A DNA stretch of 64,000 bases from Trinickia violacea (GCF_005280735.1 NZ_CP040077.1:4526001-4590000); one strand, 5' to 3'. Counted from the first letter of the stretch, positions 7,064 through 15,651 are shown. Numbers and translations are program-made. The notes: generated by a model not told the origin, from the letters alone.

Positions 7064-8824
7064 TCAAGTTCCTCCGAGCCCGCGCACGAGCGATATCAGC
7101 AACAGAATCAGCAGAACCAAAGCCACCGTCTGCCAGAACGTCACCGGACTGCGCTCGATCCACGGCCTTGCCATCGCCGGCTCCGTCTCGCCGCCTCCAG
7201 CAGCGAAACGATCGAGGTCGGCGCAGACTTCGAGCGCATCTTGATAGCGGCGCTCCGGATCGGTCTGCATCGCCTTTTCGAGCACGAGGTCGAGCCAGCC
7301 GGGAAGGTCGGGCCGGTGGTGATGCAGCGGCACTCGGCCGTTGAAGCCGTATGGCGAGCGCCCGCCGCTGAAGGTGCGGTACAAGGTGACGCCGAACGCG
7401 AAGACCTCGGAGCGCGCATCGCCCTGCGCGCCTTTGATCAGCTCGGGCGCCATGTAGGCCGGCGTGCCGGGCGCGGCAAGCGGCCCCGGCGCGAGCACGC
7501 CCGGCATGTAGGCGAAGCCGAGGTCGAGAAGCCTCACGCTGTCATCGGGCAGCACGAGGATGTTCTCGGGCTTGATGTCGCGATGAAAGATGCCCTGGCG
7601 ATTCAGCGCGTGGATCGCGCTACCGAGCTGCCGTGCGATCGCCAGCCCGCGCGTCAGGGACATCGGCGCTGGCGTGATCAGCGTCTCGAGCGGCAGGCCG
7701 TCGAGAAACGGCATCACCACATAGAGGCGGCTCTGCCGCGCGGGATCGACCGCGCTTGGCGCCAGCACGTTCTTGTCGCCGATCTTCCCGGCAAGCCATC
7801 GCTCCCGGACGAGCGACTGACGCACGTTGGCATCCTCTTCGACGCGCGGCTTCGGGAACTTGAGCGCGAGCCGCGTCTTCGGCTCGGCGAGATCGTGGCC
7901 GATGAAGATCCGCGAGTAGCGGCCGTCGCTCAGGATCGTGGTTAGCGCATAGCCGTCGACGACCTCCCCGCACGCGGGAACGGCAAGAATCGGCAGATCG
8001 CCGAGCACGCCTTCGAGATAGCCATAGTCGAGGACCGGAACGCTACGCACGTCGATCACGGCCGCCGAGATGTCATCGGCCGATCCGCGCGAGCGCGCCG
8101 TTTGGATCAGGCGCTGCGCCACCGCGTCGGCCGGCGCCTGCGCCGACAGCGCGGCCCGCAGCTCGCGCGCCGGCACGCGCCGGTAGAGCCCGTCGGAGCA
8201 CAGCAGCAGGCGGTCGCCTTCCTGGAGCGCCCAGCTCTCGATGCGCGTCACCAGTGCGCTCTGCAATCCGATCGCTTGGGCGACGAAGGCGCCGAACGGC
8301 ACGTCCGTGACGTCGTCGCCGCCGAGCTGCGAGAGTTCGCCGCCGCGCATCTGATAGAGCCGCACGTCGCCCGCGCTGATCAGCCAGGCCGCGCCGCCCC
8401 TGACCACGAGCGCCGCGAAGCATGCCGCCATCAGGCTCAGCTCGGCATCGCTGCGGCCGATCTGGTGCAGCCAGCGGTGAATCGCGTTCAGCGCGCGCGA
8501 CGCGGCGGCTTCGGGCGAGAGCGTGTCGGGCGGCGCGTAGTAGCCGTCGATGAAGCTGCGCACGGCGAGCTCGGCAGCCACGCGCCCGCCCCGTCCGCCG
8601 CTCATGCCATCGGCCAGCGCGACCACGCTGCCGCGCACCGAGCGCTGCATGACGTCGCCGAGCATGACACCGACGTAGTCCTCATTGCGCCCGCCCCTGC
8701 CCGCCCCCGAAATGAAGGCAATGTCGAGCGCGGGACATTCGCCGCGCTCGGGCCGCAATGTCAGGCAGGCCCGTTCGACGGCATCGGCATCGGCATCGGC
8801 ATCGGCGCGGAGGGTTTCGGTCAT
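7064..8824 (-). CDS. Bifunctional PP2C-type phosphatase / Ser-Thr protein kinase, membrane anchored
   Basis: The 586-residue protein fuses two opposing activities. Residues about 25-260 are a PP2C phosphatase: GRGGRNEDYVGVML, the metal-binding VALADGMSGG, LLLCSDGLY and GSADDISAAV. Residues about 280-540 are a Hanks-type kinase: the lysine in LALKFPKPR, HRDIKPENILV, a DLG (not DFG) metal motif in LLDLGFAYMP, and GTPAYMAPELI. A C-terminal hydrophobic segment (WQTVALVLLILLLISLV) should anchor it in the inner membrane with the catalytic domains in the cytoplasm. The ATG overlaps the stop of the upstream permease gene by 4 bp (ATGA), indicating coupling. Near the N-terminus is a short (Asp-Ala)4 repeat. 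Confidence 0.92.
   Translation of the reverse strand: MTETLRADADADADAVERACLTLRPERGECPALDIAFISGAGRGGRNEDYVGVMLGDVMQRSVRGSVVALADGMSGGRGGRVAAELAVRSFIDGYYAPPDTLSPEAAASRALNAIHRWLHQIGRSDAELSLMAACFAALVVRGGAAWLISAGDVRLYQMRGGELSQLGGDDVTDVPFGAFVAQAIGLQSALVTRIESWALQEGDRLLLCSDGLYRRVPARELRAALSAQAPADAVAQRLIQTARSRGSADDISAAVIDVRSVPVLDYGYLEGVLGDLPILAVPACGEVVDGYALTTILSDGRYSRIFIGHDLAEPKTRLALKFPKPRVEEDANVRQSLVRERWLAGKIGDKNVLAPSAVDPARQSRLYVVMPFLDGLPLETLITPAPMSLTRGLAIARQLGSAIHALNRQGIFHRDIKPENILVLPDDSVRLLDLGFAYMPGVLAPGPLAAPGTPAYMAPELIKGAQGDARSEVFAFGVTLYRTFSGGRSPYGFNGRVPLHHHRPDLPGWLDLVLEKAMQTDPERRYQDALEVCADLDRFAAGGGETEPAMARPWIERSPVTFWQTVALVLLILLLISLVRGLGGT
8781..8804. repeat. Four tandem copies of the hexamer gcatcg
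   Basis: Four perfect gcatcg units lie at the 5' end of the phosphatase/kinase gene and encode an Asp-Ala-Asp-Ala run near residue 10. Because the unit is six bases, copy-number change by slippage would alter length but not frame. Confidence 0.9.
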
Positions 8825-10254
8825 TTCCTGTCGAAAATCGCGGCCTCACTCGATTCGAGGTCGTGCTCGATCTTATCGAGAACCTGCGGCGCGCGCTTCT
8901 TCAGCATCGCGAGCCAGATCAGGCCGAACGCCATGTAGGCGACGAACAGATAGGGCAGGAGGTTGTACGGCCAGTCGGGAACCGGATAGACGCTGCCGAA
9001 GAACCCGCCGATCATCGCGACCGCGCCCAGGATGCCCACCACGACATTGGCGAGCTTGAGCTGCCCTTGCTTCTTCAAGTAAATCGGCGCCGACACCGAG
9101 ATCAGGAAGTAGGCCACGATGAAGCCGAAGGTCGCGAACGTGCTCGTATAGCCGAACGTGTTCAGCGCGCCGGTGCCCAAGAGCGCGAGATTCACCACGA
9201 GCGAGAGGATCGCGGCGAAGGCCACCGCGTAGTGCGGCGTCTGGTGCTTCGTGTGGACCATGCCCATCGAGCGATGGACGAACTGATATCGGCCCATCGA
9301 GAACAGCAGCCGGCTCGCGGCGTTGATCGAGGCCAGCACGCAGGCGAACGCGCTCACCGATGCGATCAGGTAGAACAGCGGCGCGAGCGCCGGCGCGCCA
9401 AGGCCCTTGAGCAGCGTCTGGAGCGGCGCGGTATCGGCGCCGAGCTTGGCCACGTCGCCGCCGTAGGCGACGACCATCGAGTAGGCGACGAACATGAAGA
9501 ACGCGCCCGCCACCACCATGCTCCAGATAATCGCGCGCGGAATTGCCTTCAGCGGGTTCTTGGTTTCCTTGCCGAGCGACGCGGCGCTCTCGAAGCCGAC
9601 GAACGAGAAGATGCCGAGCACCATCGCCTCGGCCATCCCCTTAGGCGTCGTGCCCTGCAGCGACAGCTGCGCATGATCGACGATGCGCTCCGGATGCTGA
9701 TAGAAGACCACGAACAGCACGCCGCCGACGATCGTGATCGACGCGGCCTCGATCGCGAGGCTCAGGCGCGACGACAGCTTGATGTCGCGCGACGAGAGGA
9801 ACCACGCGAGTGCCGCGCTGACGACGTAGATCAGCCACGTCGGCACGGCGATGCCGAACGGCGTGAACGCGTTCTGCACGAAGATGGCCTCGCCGGCGAG
9901 CACGCCCATTGCGGTGCCGGTGTACGCGGCGATCAGCCCCCAACCCGCGATGCCGCCCGCGATCGGCCCGAGCGAGCGCGAGATGAAGATGAAGAACGAG
10001 CCGGCTGCGGCGAAGCGGCTCGCCAGCACGGCGATGTTGAGGCTGACGAACATGAGGCCGAGTGTCGACAGGCCGTAGACGAGCCAGCTGCCTGCGCCGG
10101 CCAGCGCCGCAACCGCTACGACGTTGATCGACGGTGTCAGCGTGGGAGAGATGTTGGCCAGCGATTGGCCGATGGTCTCCATGAAGCCCAGGCTTGATGA
10201 TCGAAGATCGGCGGATGATGAAGAAACCGAGGTTGGTTGCGGCATAGCGCTCAT
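8821..10254 (-). CDS. APC superfamily amino acid permease
   Basis: The 477-residue protein has about 12-14 hydrophobic segments and APC-type features: SLANISPTLTPSINVV in the first helix, SRSLGPIAGGIAGWGL, and the FSFVGFESAASLGKETKNPLK region with its Glu and the KAIPRAI loop. It should import an amino acid or related amine by ion coupling. ATG 10254 (MSAMPQPTS) was chosen because AGGAGA lies 7 bases upstream; the open frame extends to a TTG codon without a ribosome site. Its stop overlaps the start of the PP2C/kinase gene (ATGA), so this transporter may be linked to that enzyme functionally. The substrate is not assignable by eye. Confidence 0.9.
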   Translation of the reverse strand: MSAMPQPTSVSSSSADLRSSSLGFMETIGQSLANISPTLTPSINVVAVAALAGAGSWLVYGLSTLGLMFVSLNIAVLASRFAAAGSFFIFISRSLGPIAGGIAGWGLIAAYTGTAMGVLAGEAIFVQNAFTPFGIAVPTWLIYVVSAALAWFLSSRDIKLSSRLSLAIEAASITIVGGVLFVVFYQHPERIVDHAQLSLQGTTPKGMAEAMVLGIFSFVGFESAASLGKETKNPLKAIPRAIIWSMVVAGAFFMFVAYSMVVAYGGDVAKLGADTAPLQTLLKGLGAPALAPLFYLIASVSAFACVLASINAASRLLFSMGRYQFVHRSMGMVHTKHQTPHYAVAFAAILSLVVNLALLGTGALNTFGYTSTFATFGFIVAYFLISVSAPIYLKKQGQLKLANVVVGILGAVAMIGGFFGSVYPVPDWPYNLLPYLFVAYMAFGLIWLAMLKKRAPQVLDKIEHDLESSEAAIFDRK

Positions 10255-10346
10255 GCTGGACTCTCCTGTCGTCAAAGTTGGTTGCTCAATGCTTGAACTT
10301 GGTCGCCGTAGGCTTGCTGGCAAAACTGGTTTCGGGTTTCTGGTCT

Positions 10347-10417
10347 GTTTGCGGTTGTTGTGCTGGTTGCCTTGCTTCGGTTCGTTTGCGGTTGGCGTGC
10401 TGGTTGCCTTCCTTCGG
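10347..10417. repeat. Two direct copies of a 34-bp sequence
   Basis: The units at 10347-10380 and 10384-10417 match at 31 of 34 positions and are separated by 3 bp. They sit in the GC-skewed, coding-free DNA between the permease gene and the inverted-arm element. The run is rich in gttgc/ggttg and shows no coding signature. Confidence 0.75.
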
Positions 10418-10433
10418 GCCGTTAGGGGTTGGC

Positions 10434-10609
10434 GTGCAACTTTGAATTCGCGGCGTTCCGTACAGTCCGTCCCTCCCCGGGACCGGGGTCACTTTTGTCC
10501 TTGCCAAAAGTAACCAAAAGCGCGTCCTCGCCGGACGGCTCGCCCGGAGGCACTCAACCCTGTTAGTACCGATATCCCGAGTGCAACCGTGGGAAACCGT
10601 TATTGCTCG
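10434..10609. repeat. Left arm of a large inverted repeat
   Basis: This 176-bp segment is an imperfect but clear inverted copy of 10825-11001. Outer ends pair as GTGCAACTTTGAATTCGCGG with its complement, inner ends as TTGCTCG with CGAGCAA. Long stretches inside are identical, including the block reading CTTTTGTCCTTGCCAAAAGT. Sequence of this kind recurs in many Burkholderiaceae intergenic regions and gives rise to spurious small 'hypothetical' ORFs; that is from memory and was not searched. Confidence 0.85.
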
Positions 10610-10824
10610 CCGTGAGTCCGAGTAGCACGCGGCACAGAATTTCGTCCGTTCGCGTCAAATCAATGCCGGTGTTCCGCAAAGGCCTGAAGCGCCTTGTCTT
10701 GCGATGCGCCACATGCGCTCGCACTCATTTCCAATCGCAGGCAACGGGGGGCGCCACCAAATCGATGGCGTCGATTTATTTCGTATGGGCGCAATCCCGT
10801 GCCGCGTACTAACGGGTCGCCCGT
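10610..10824. other. Interior of the inverted-arm element, no gene recognised
   Basis: These 215 bp between the arms hold only short open frames with no family resemblance, no ribosome site of note and no transposase motif. It could be unrelated DNA caught between two dispersed repeats, or the core of a small non-autonomous element. Confidence 0.5.
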
Positions 10825-11001
10825 CGAGCAACAACGGTCTCCCACGGTTGCACTCCGTACACCGGGTCTAACAGGGTTGAGTGCCTCCGGGCTAGGCCGT
10901 CCGCCCAGGACGCGCTTTTGGTTACTTTTGGCAAGGACAAAAGTAACCCCGGTCCCGGGGAGGGACGGACCATACGGAACGCCGCGAATTCAAAGTTGCA
11001 C
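10825..11001. repeat. Right arm of the large inverted repeat, with an extra terminal copy at 11037-11058
   Basis: The 177-bp right arm pairs with 10434-10609. Its last 22 bp, beginning CGCCGCGAATTC, recur exactly as a direct repeat at 11037-11058, 36 bp further on, so the outer end of this arm is present twice. The rest of the spacer to 11121 is A/C-rich and has no gene. Confidence 0.85.
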
Positions 11002-11121
11002 CACAAACCCAAGCAAAACGACACAACCCCAGCACCCGCCGCGAATTCAAAGTTGCACGCCAAACCCCAACCTACCGACCCTCCGAACAAACCACGCAAC
11101 CGAAACCGTTAGCAAACCTTA

Positions 11122-12522
11122 TTAGCTCCCCAAACCCGGAATCCAAGCCGTGCCGGCGAGCGGAACACGCGCCATCGCCGCCGCCTCGACGGTCAACGCC
11201 ACGAGGTCCTCGGGCTCAAGGTGATGCACGTTCTGCTTACCGCAGGCGCGCGCAATCGTCGCCAGTTCCATGTTCAGCGTCTTCAGATAGTTGCGCACGC
11301 GCCGCGCCCCTTCTTCCGGTTGCACACGCTGCTCGAGCACCGCATCCTGCGTAGTCACACCAACGGGACACTTACCCGTATGACAGTGATGACAAAACCC
11401 CGGCGCGGTATTGAGCGCCGCATAGTCCGCAGCGGCCGGATGCAGCGCGCCATCCTTGAAGTAGGTGTCGCTATTGCAGCCGAGCGCCATCAGCACGCCC
11501 TGCCCGATCGCCACCGCATCGGCGCCGAGCGCGAGCGCCTTCGCCACGTCCGCCCCCGTGCGAATCCCGCCCGACACGATCAACTGCACCTGCCCCTTCA
11601 TGTTCAAGTCCTCGAGCGCGTCGACGGCCTGCCGCACCGCGGCCAGCGTCGGTATGCCGACGTTCTCGATGAAGCACGTTTGCGTCGCCGCGGTGCCTCC
11701 CTGCATCCCATCGATCACCACGACGTCCGCGCCCGCATGCACCGCGAGCTTCACGTCGTTGAACGTGCGCGTCGCGCCGACCTTCACATAAATCGGCTTT
11801 TCCCAATCGGTGATCTCGCGCAGCTCCTGGATCTTGATCGCGAGGTCGTCGGGACCGGTCCAGTCCGGATGACGGCTCGCCGAGCGCTGATCCACGCCCG
11901 CCGGCAGCGTGCGCATCGCAGCCACGCGCGGGTTCACCTTCTGCCCGAGCAGCATGCCGCCGCCGCCCGGCTTCGCGCCCTGGCCGATCACGACCTCGAT
12001 CGCGTCGGCGCGGCGCACGTCGTCCGGGTTGAAGCCATAGCGCGACGGCAGGCACTGATAGACGAGCGTCTTCGACGAGCGGCGCTCTTCCTGCGTCATG
12101 CCGCCGTCGCCGGTCGTCGTCGAGGTGCCGGCCGCCGTCGCCGCGCGGCCCAGCGCTTCCTTCACGTTCGCCGACAGCGCGCCGAAGCTCATGCCGGCGA
12201 TCGTGATCGGGATGTCGAGCACGACCGGTTTACTCGCAAAACGTGTGCCAAGCACGGTCTGCGTCGTGCATTTCTCGCGATAGCCTTCGAGCGGATAGCG
12301 CGACAGCGACGCGCCGAGAAACAGCAGATCGTCGAAGTGCGGCACGTGCCGCTTCGCGCCGAGGCCGCGGATTTCATAGAGACCGCGCTGCGCGGCCGTG
12401 TGGATGTAGTCGATCGTCTTGCGGTCGTAGCCTTGCGACTCTTCCTGCTGCAAGCGGGCGAAATGAACGGGCTTTTCCATGGGGACGTTCTCGAAAATCG
12501 GGGTGTTCAACGGGGGGCTCAA
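11122..12522 (-). CDS. glxD: FMN-binding glutamate synthase-domain protein (GlxD/MgsC-like)
   Basis: The 466-residue protein corresponds to the FMN/Fe-S barrel domain of glutamate synthase. Visible are VPHFDDLLFLGASLSRYPLE, TSTTTGDGGMTQEERR, GQGAKPGGGGMLLGQKV, VVIDGMQGGTAATQ (phosphate-binding region) and the cysteine cluster FCHHCHTGKCPVGV expected to hold a [3Fe-4S] centre. TTG 12522 is used as the start because it overlaps the stop of the preceding gene (TTGA) with AGGA nearby; ATG 12480 is an alternative that removes 14 residues. Together with the two genes upstream it makes a split glutamate synthase-like enzyme, as in N-methylglutamate synthase (mgsABC) and the rhizobial glxBCD set. Which amine it transfers is not settled by sequence. 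Confidence 0.88.
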   Translation of the reverse strand: MSPPLNTPIFENVPMEKPVHFARLQQEESQGYDRKTIDYIHTAAQRGLYEIRGLGAKRHVPHFDDLLFLGASLSRYPLEGYREKCTTQTVLGTRFASKPVVLDIPITIAGMSFGALSANVKEALGRAATAAGTSTTTGDGGMTQEERRSSKTLVYQCLPSRYGFNPDDVRRADAIEVVIGQGAKPGGGGMLLGQKVNPRVAAMRTLPAGVDQRSASRHPDWTGPDDLAIKIQELREITDWEKPIYVKVGATRTFNDVKLAVHAGADVVVIDGMQGGTAATQTCFIENVGIPTLAAVRQAVDALEDLNMKGQVQLIVSGGIRTGADVAKALALGADAVAIGQGVLMALGCNSDTYFKDGALHPAAADYAALNTAPGFCHHCHTGKCPVGVTTQDAVLEQRVQPEEGARRVRNYLKTLNMELATIARACGKQNVHHLEPEDLVALTVEAAAMARVPLAGTAWIPGLGS

Positions 12523-13208
12523 TATTCCTGGTCGGCGTCGGCGTTCCAGTGATAGAGCGTGCGGGCCGAAGCGATGCGCTTGAATGCACGCGGATCGTGC
12601 ACGAGCCCCGCCGCGTCGAGCAGCGCGGCGACGGCGGTCACGTCCGCCTCGGTCATCGGCTCGAACTGCGCGTCCGCGCCGAGCGATTTCACTTCGCCCT
12701 TCACGTACAGCACCGCTTCGTAGAGCGAGTCGCCGAGCGCGTCGCCGGCGTCGCCGCAGATCACCATGCGGCCCGCCTGCGCCATGAACGCCGAGAAACT
12801 GCCGACCGAGCCGCCGACGACGATGTCGCCGCCCTTCAGCGAAATCCCGCAGCGCAGGCCCGCGTCGCCGTCGATGACGAGCAGCCCGCCGTGCGCGGAC
12901 GCGCCCGCGCCGTTCGAGGCAAAGCCCTTCACGTGCACCTTGCCGCTCATCATGTTTTCGGCGACGCCGGTCCCGGCGCTGCCTTCGATGACGATCGTCG
13001 CGTGCTTGTTCATGCCGCCCGCGTAGTAGCCGGCGTGGCCGTCGATCGTGATGCTCACCTCGGCATCGACGCCGACGGCGATGTTGTGCGCGCCGTTGGG
13101 CGAGGTCACGGTGACCCGCCGGCCGTTCAATTCGGCGCTGGATCCGTGCAAGTACTGATTCACTGCCCTGACCGGCGTGGACTCAAGGTCGAATGTCACG
13201 CTTTCCAT
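12519..13208 (-). CDS. glxC: Glutamate synthase GXGXG-domain protein (GlxC/MgsB-like)
   Basis: The 229-residue product is the beta-helix (GXGXG) domain of glutamate synthase as a stand-alone subunit. It shows repeated glycine-rich turns: VGVDAEVSITIDGHAGYYAG, VIEGSAGTGVAENM, LLVIDGDAGLRCG, GGDIVVGGSVGSFSA and VICGDAGDALGDSLY. In the full-length enzyme this domain is structural, next to the FMN barrel. ATG 13208 (MESVTFDLEST) lies inside the end of the amidotransferase gene (13-bp overlap), and its stop overlaps the next start, so stoichiometric translation of the subunits is likely. Confidence 0.88.
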   Translation of the reverse strand: MESVTFDLESTPVRAVNQYLHGSSAELNGRRVTVTSPNGAHNIAVGVDAEVSITIDGHAGYYAGGMNKHATIVIEGSAGTGVAENMMSGKVHVKGFASNGAGASAHGGLLVIDGDAGLRCGISLKGGDIVVGGSVGSFSAFMAQAGRMVICGDAGDALGDSLYEAVLYVKGEVKSLGADAQFEPMTEADVTAVAALLDAAGLVHDPRAFKRIASARTLYHWNADADQEY

Positions 13209-14104
13209 ACATACATCTCCTCGGGTGCGGGTTCGAAGACCTTCGCGTGCTTGATGTCGGGCAGATGCGCGAGCGAGCGGAACTCGGAGGCGATCGCCAC
13301 GTAGTCGTCGTTCTCCGCGACCATGGCGGGCTTGCAGGCGAACGGATCGCGGATCAGCGCAAGCTCCGTCGTCGTGCCCATCAGGAAGGTGTAGAAGCCG
13401 TCGAGCTCTTCGAAGCCCTTCTGCAACGCATCCGGCAGCGTGTCGCCTTCGCGCAGCCGCCATTCGAGAAAGCGGCACGCGGCTTCGGTGTCGTTGTCGG
13501 TGTCGAAGTGAATGCCCTCGGGCTCGAGCTTGCGCCGCACGCCATGCGCGTTCGAGAGCGACCCGTTATGGACGAGGCAGAAGTCCTCGCCCGCCGTGAA
13601 CGGATGCGCGCGATCGGGCGTGACCGCCGATTCGGTCGCCATCCGCGTATGGCCGACCAGATGCGAGCCCTTCAGGTTCGCGAAGCCGTAACGCTGCGCG
13701 ATCTGCGCGGGCAAGCCGATGTCCTTGTAGAGGTCGATCGAGCGGCCGGTCGAGAGCAGATAGAGCTTCGGGTAATGCTCGCGCAGCCAGCTTTTCACGG
13801 TCTCGGCACTGCCTTGCAGCGTCAGCACGGCGTGGTTGCCTTTCGCTTCGATGCGCGCCGTGACGTCCATCGCGGCATTCAGCGCGTCGAAGAGCTTGCC
13901 CCAAGCGAAGCGCTCGCCCTCCTCGGTGAAGCCCGAGTAGAGGCTGAGCTTGCGCTGGTGAGCATCGACGGCCTTGCCGAAGACGGCGAGCCCCGCCGAG
14001 TCCGGGCCGCGCTCGGTCATGCCGATCAGCATCGGCACCATCAGCTCGCCGAGCCGTTCGCGTAGTGCCGGCGTCTTCACCAGCAACCCTACGATTCCGC
14101 ACAT
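13196..14104 (-). CDS. glxB: Class II glutamine amidotransferase (GlxB/MgsA-like)
   Basis: The 302-residue product begins MCGIVGLLVKT, so Cys2 becomes the N-terminal nucleophile after Met removal, the hallmark of class II amidotransferases. Further signatures are HTRMATESAVTPDRAHPF and DFCLVHNGSLSNAHGVRR. It would release ammonia or an amine from glutamine or a gamma-glutamylamide and pass it to the FMN subunit. ATG 14104 is fixed by the MCG requirement. It lies 11 bp downstream of the glutamine-synthetase-like gene, whose product could supply the substrate. Confidence 0.9.
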   Translation of the reverse strand: MCGIVGLLVKTPALRERLGELMVPMLIGMTERGPDSAGLAVFGKAVDAHQRKLSLYSGFTEEGERFAWGKLFDALNAAMDVTARIEAKGNHAVLTLQGSAETVKSWLREHYPKLYLLSTGRSIDLYKDIGLPAQIAQRYGFANLKGSHLVGHTRMATESAVTPDRAHPFTAGEDFCLVHNGSLSNAHGVRRKLEPEGIHFDTDNDTEAACRFLEWRLREGDTLPDALQKGFEELDGFYTFLMGTTTELALIRDPFACKPAMVAENDDYVAIASEFRSLAHLPDIKHAKVFEPAPEEMYVWKA

Positions 14105-14115
14105 ATTGCGTCTCC

Positions 14116-15510
14116 TTAAAAAAATTCGAGGTAGCTCTTCAGCTCCCAATCCGATACGTGGCGCATGTATTCGAGCCATTCCATGCGCTTCAACTCGAGG
14201 AATTCGCCGGCGACGGGGCCGAGCGCATCGCAGATCACGCGGTCGGCTTCGAGCGCGTCGAGCGCCTGCTCGAGGTTCTGCGGCAGCACGCCGATCTCGC
14301 GCTCGCGCAATTGCTGCGGGGCCCAGTCGTAGAGGTTGTCGTTGGCGGGTTCGCCCGGCGACAGCTCGCGCTCGATGCCGTCGAGCCCGGCCGCGATCAC
14401 GGCGGCGGTCGCCAGATACGGATTGCACGAGCCGTCCGGCAGGCGCAGCTCGATGCGCTCGCCCGGCATGCGCACCATCGTCGAACGGTTGTTGTCGCCG
14501 TAGCTGATATAGGCGGGCGCCCACGTCGCGCCGGTCAGCGAGCGGCCCACCACGAGCCGCTTGTACGAGTTGACGGTCGGGTTGCAGAGCGCCGCCAGCG
14601 CGGGCGCATGGGCGAGCAGACCGGCCGTGAACTGGTAGCCGAGCTTCGAGAGCCCCATGCCGAGCGAATCGCTGCGGTCGGCGAACAGGTTGCGCTCGCC
14701 GTCGCCGATCGACATGTGCATGTGCATGCCGTTGCCGGGGCGATTCGCGAACGGCTTCGCCATGAACGAGCAGATCATGCCCAGCTCGTTCGCGATCTCG
14801 GACGCGGCCATCTTGAAGAACACGTAGTGGTCGCACGAGGTCAGGCAATCGGTGTACGTGTAGTTGATCTCGAACTGGCCGTTCGCGTCCTCGTGGTCGA
14901 TCTGATAGACGTCGATGCCCACCGCGCGCATCGATTCGGTCAGCTTTTCCAAGAACACACGCGTGCGCGACAAGCCCTTGTAGTCGTAGCAGGGCTTCGC
15001 GAGCGTGTCGCTCGGATCGCACGGCTCCAGCACGCCCGACGCCGAACGCCGCAGCAGCGAAAACTCGGGCTCGAGCCCCGTGTAGAGCGTCCAGCCGCGC
15101 TCGGTCATGCGCGCGACCTGCTTCTTCAGCGTCACGCGCGAATCGAAGGCCCACGGCTTGCCGTCGACGTGGCCGTCGCACGCGATGCGCGCGAGGCCCG
15201 GCTGCCACGGCACCGGCGTGAGCGTCGACAGATCGCCCACGGCCATGAAGTCCGGACCGTTCGGCTCGATGCCGACGCCCCAGATCGCGAAGCCGGCAAA
15301 GCCCGCGCCGGCCGTCAGCACGCTCTTCAGATGCGCGACCGGCACCGACTTCGCCTTCGCCACGCCGTGAATGTCGACGAACTGCGCCAACACGTATTTC
15401 ACGCCTCGCTGGGTGAGCCAGGCTTGCGCGTCTTCCGCCGTGTCGAAGCGCGGCACGCTTCCGAGCGCGTCGACGGTGACCGGCAGCTTGCTCGCGTCGT
15501 TCAGGTTCAT
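14116..15510 (-). CDS. glnT: Type III glutamine synthetase-like enzyme (GlnT / gamma-glutamylmethylamide synthetase family)
   Basis: The 464-residue enzyme has glutamine synthetase motifs: TGLEPEFSLL (metal site), GNGMHMHMSIGDGERNLF (His metal/ATP loop), NPTVNSYKRLV and STMVRMPGERIELRLPDG (glutamate site). It ligates ammonia or an amine to glutamate with ATP. ATG 15510 is supported by AAGGAGT 5 bases upstream. The order glnT-glxB-glxC-glxD mirrors both rhizobial glnT/glx loci and the gmaS-mgsABC genes of the N-methylglutamate pathway. Sequence alone does not separate glutamine synthetase from gamma-glutamylmethylamide synthetase here, so the symbol is provisional. Confidence 0.88.
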   Translation of the reverse strand: MNLNDASKLPVTVDALGSVPRFDTAEDAQAWLTQRGVKYVLAQFVDIHGVAKAKSVPVAHLKSVLTAGAGFAGFAIWGVGIEPNGPDFMAVGDLSTLTPVPWQPGLARIACDGHVDGKPWAFDSRVTLKKQVARMTERGWTLYTGLEPEFSLLRRSASGVLEPCDPSDTLAKPCYDYKGLSRTRVFLEKLTESMRAVGIDVYQIDHEDANGQFEINYTYTDCLTSCDHYVFFKMAASEIANELGMICSFMAKPFANRPGNGMHMHMSIGDGERNLFADRSDSLGMGLSKLGYQFTAGLLAHAPALAALCNPTVNSYKRLVVGRSLTGATWAPAYISYGDNNRSTMVRMPGERIELRLPDGSCNPYLATAAVIAAGLDGIERELSPGEPANDNLYDWAPQQLREREIGVLPQNLEQALDALEADRVICDALGPVAGEFLELKRMEWLEYMRHVSDWELKSYLEFF

Positions 15511-15548
15511 TGCCACTCCTTGCAACAATTTATTAACATGCAAAAATA

Positions 15549-15563
15549 TTTCCTGTCAGGAAA
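15549..15563. promoter_or_regulatory. Perfect 15-bp palindrome between glnT and the XRE-cupin gene
   Basis: TTTCCTGTCAGGAAA is a perfect 7+1+7 inverted repeat. It lies 38 bp upstream of the glnT ATG and 88 bp upstream of the divergent XRE-cupin ATG, next to AT-rich DNA that could hold the glnT -10 (TAATAA at about 15530). Small XRE-cupin repressors commonly bind short palindromes in divergent intergenic regions, so this is the best candidate operator for the gene at 15652. Confidence 0.65.
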
Positions 15564-15651
15564 CTCTCTGCGCGCAATCGGTCCTGCTATTTCCTTAGGC
15601 CGGCAGGCCCTCTCGATCTGCTAACCTTGCTTTCTTTTCCCGAGGCCATCC

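Noticed and set aside
10603..11125. Small open frames in the inverted-arm element
   Set aside because: They read through repeat arms (for example VTFGKDKSNPGPGEG), have no ribosome site and are typical of repeat-derived spurious ORFs.
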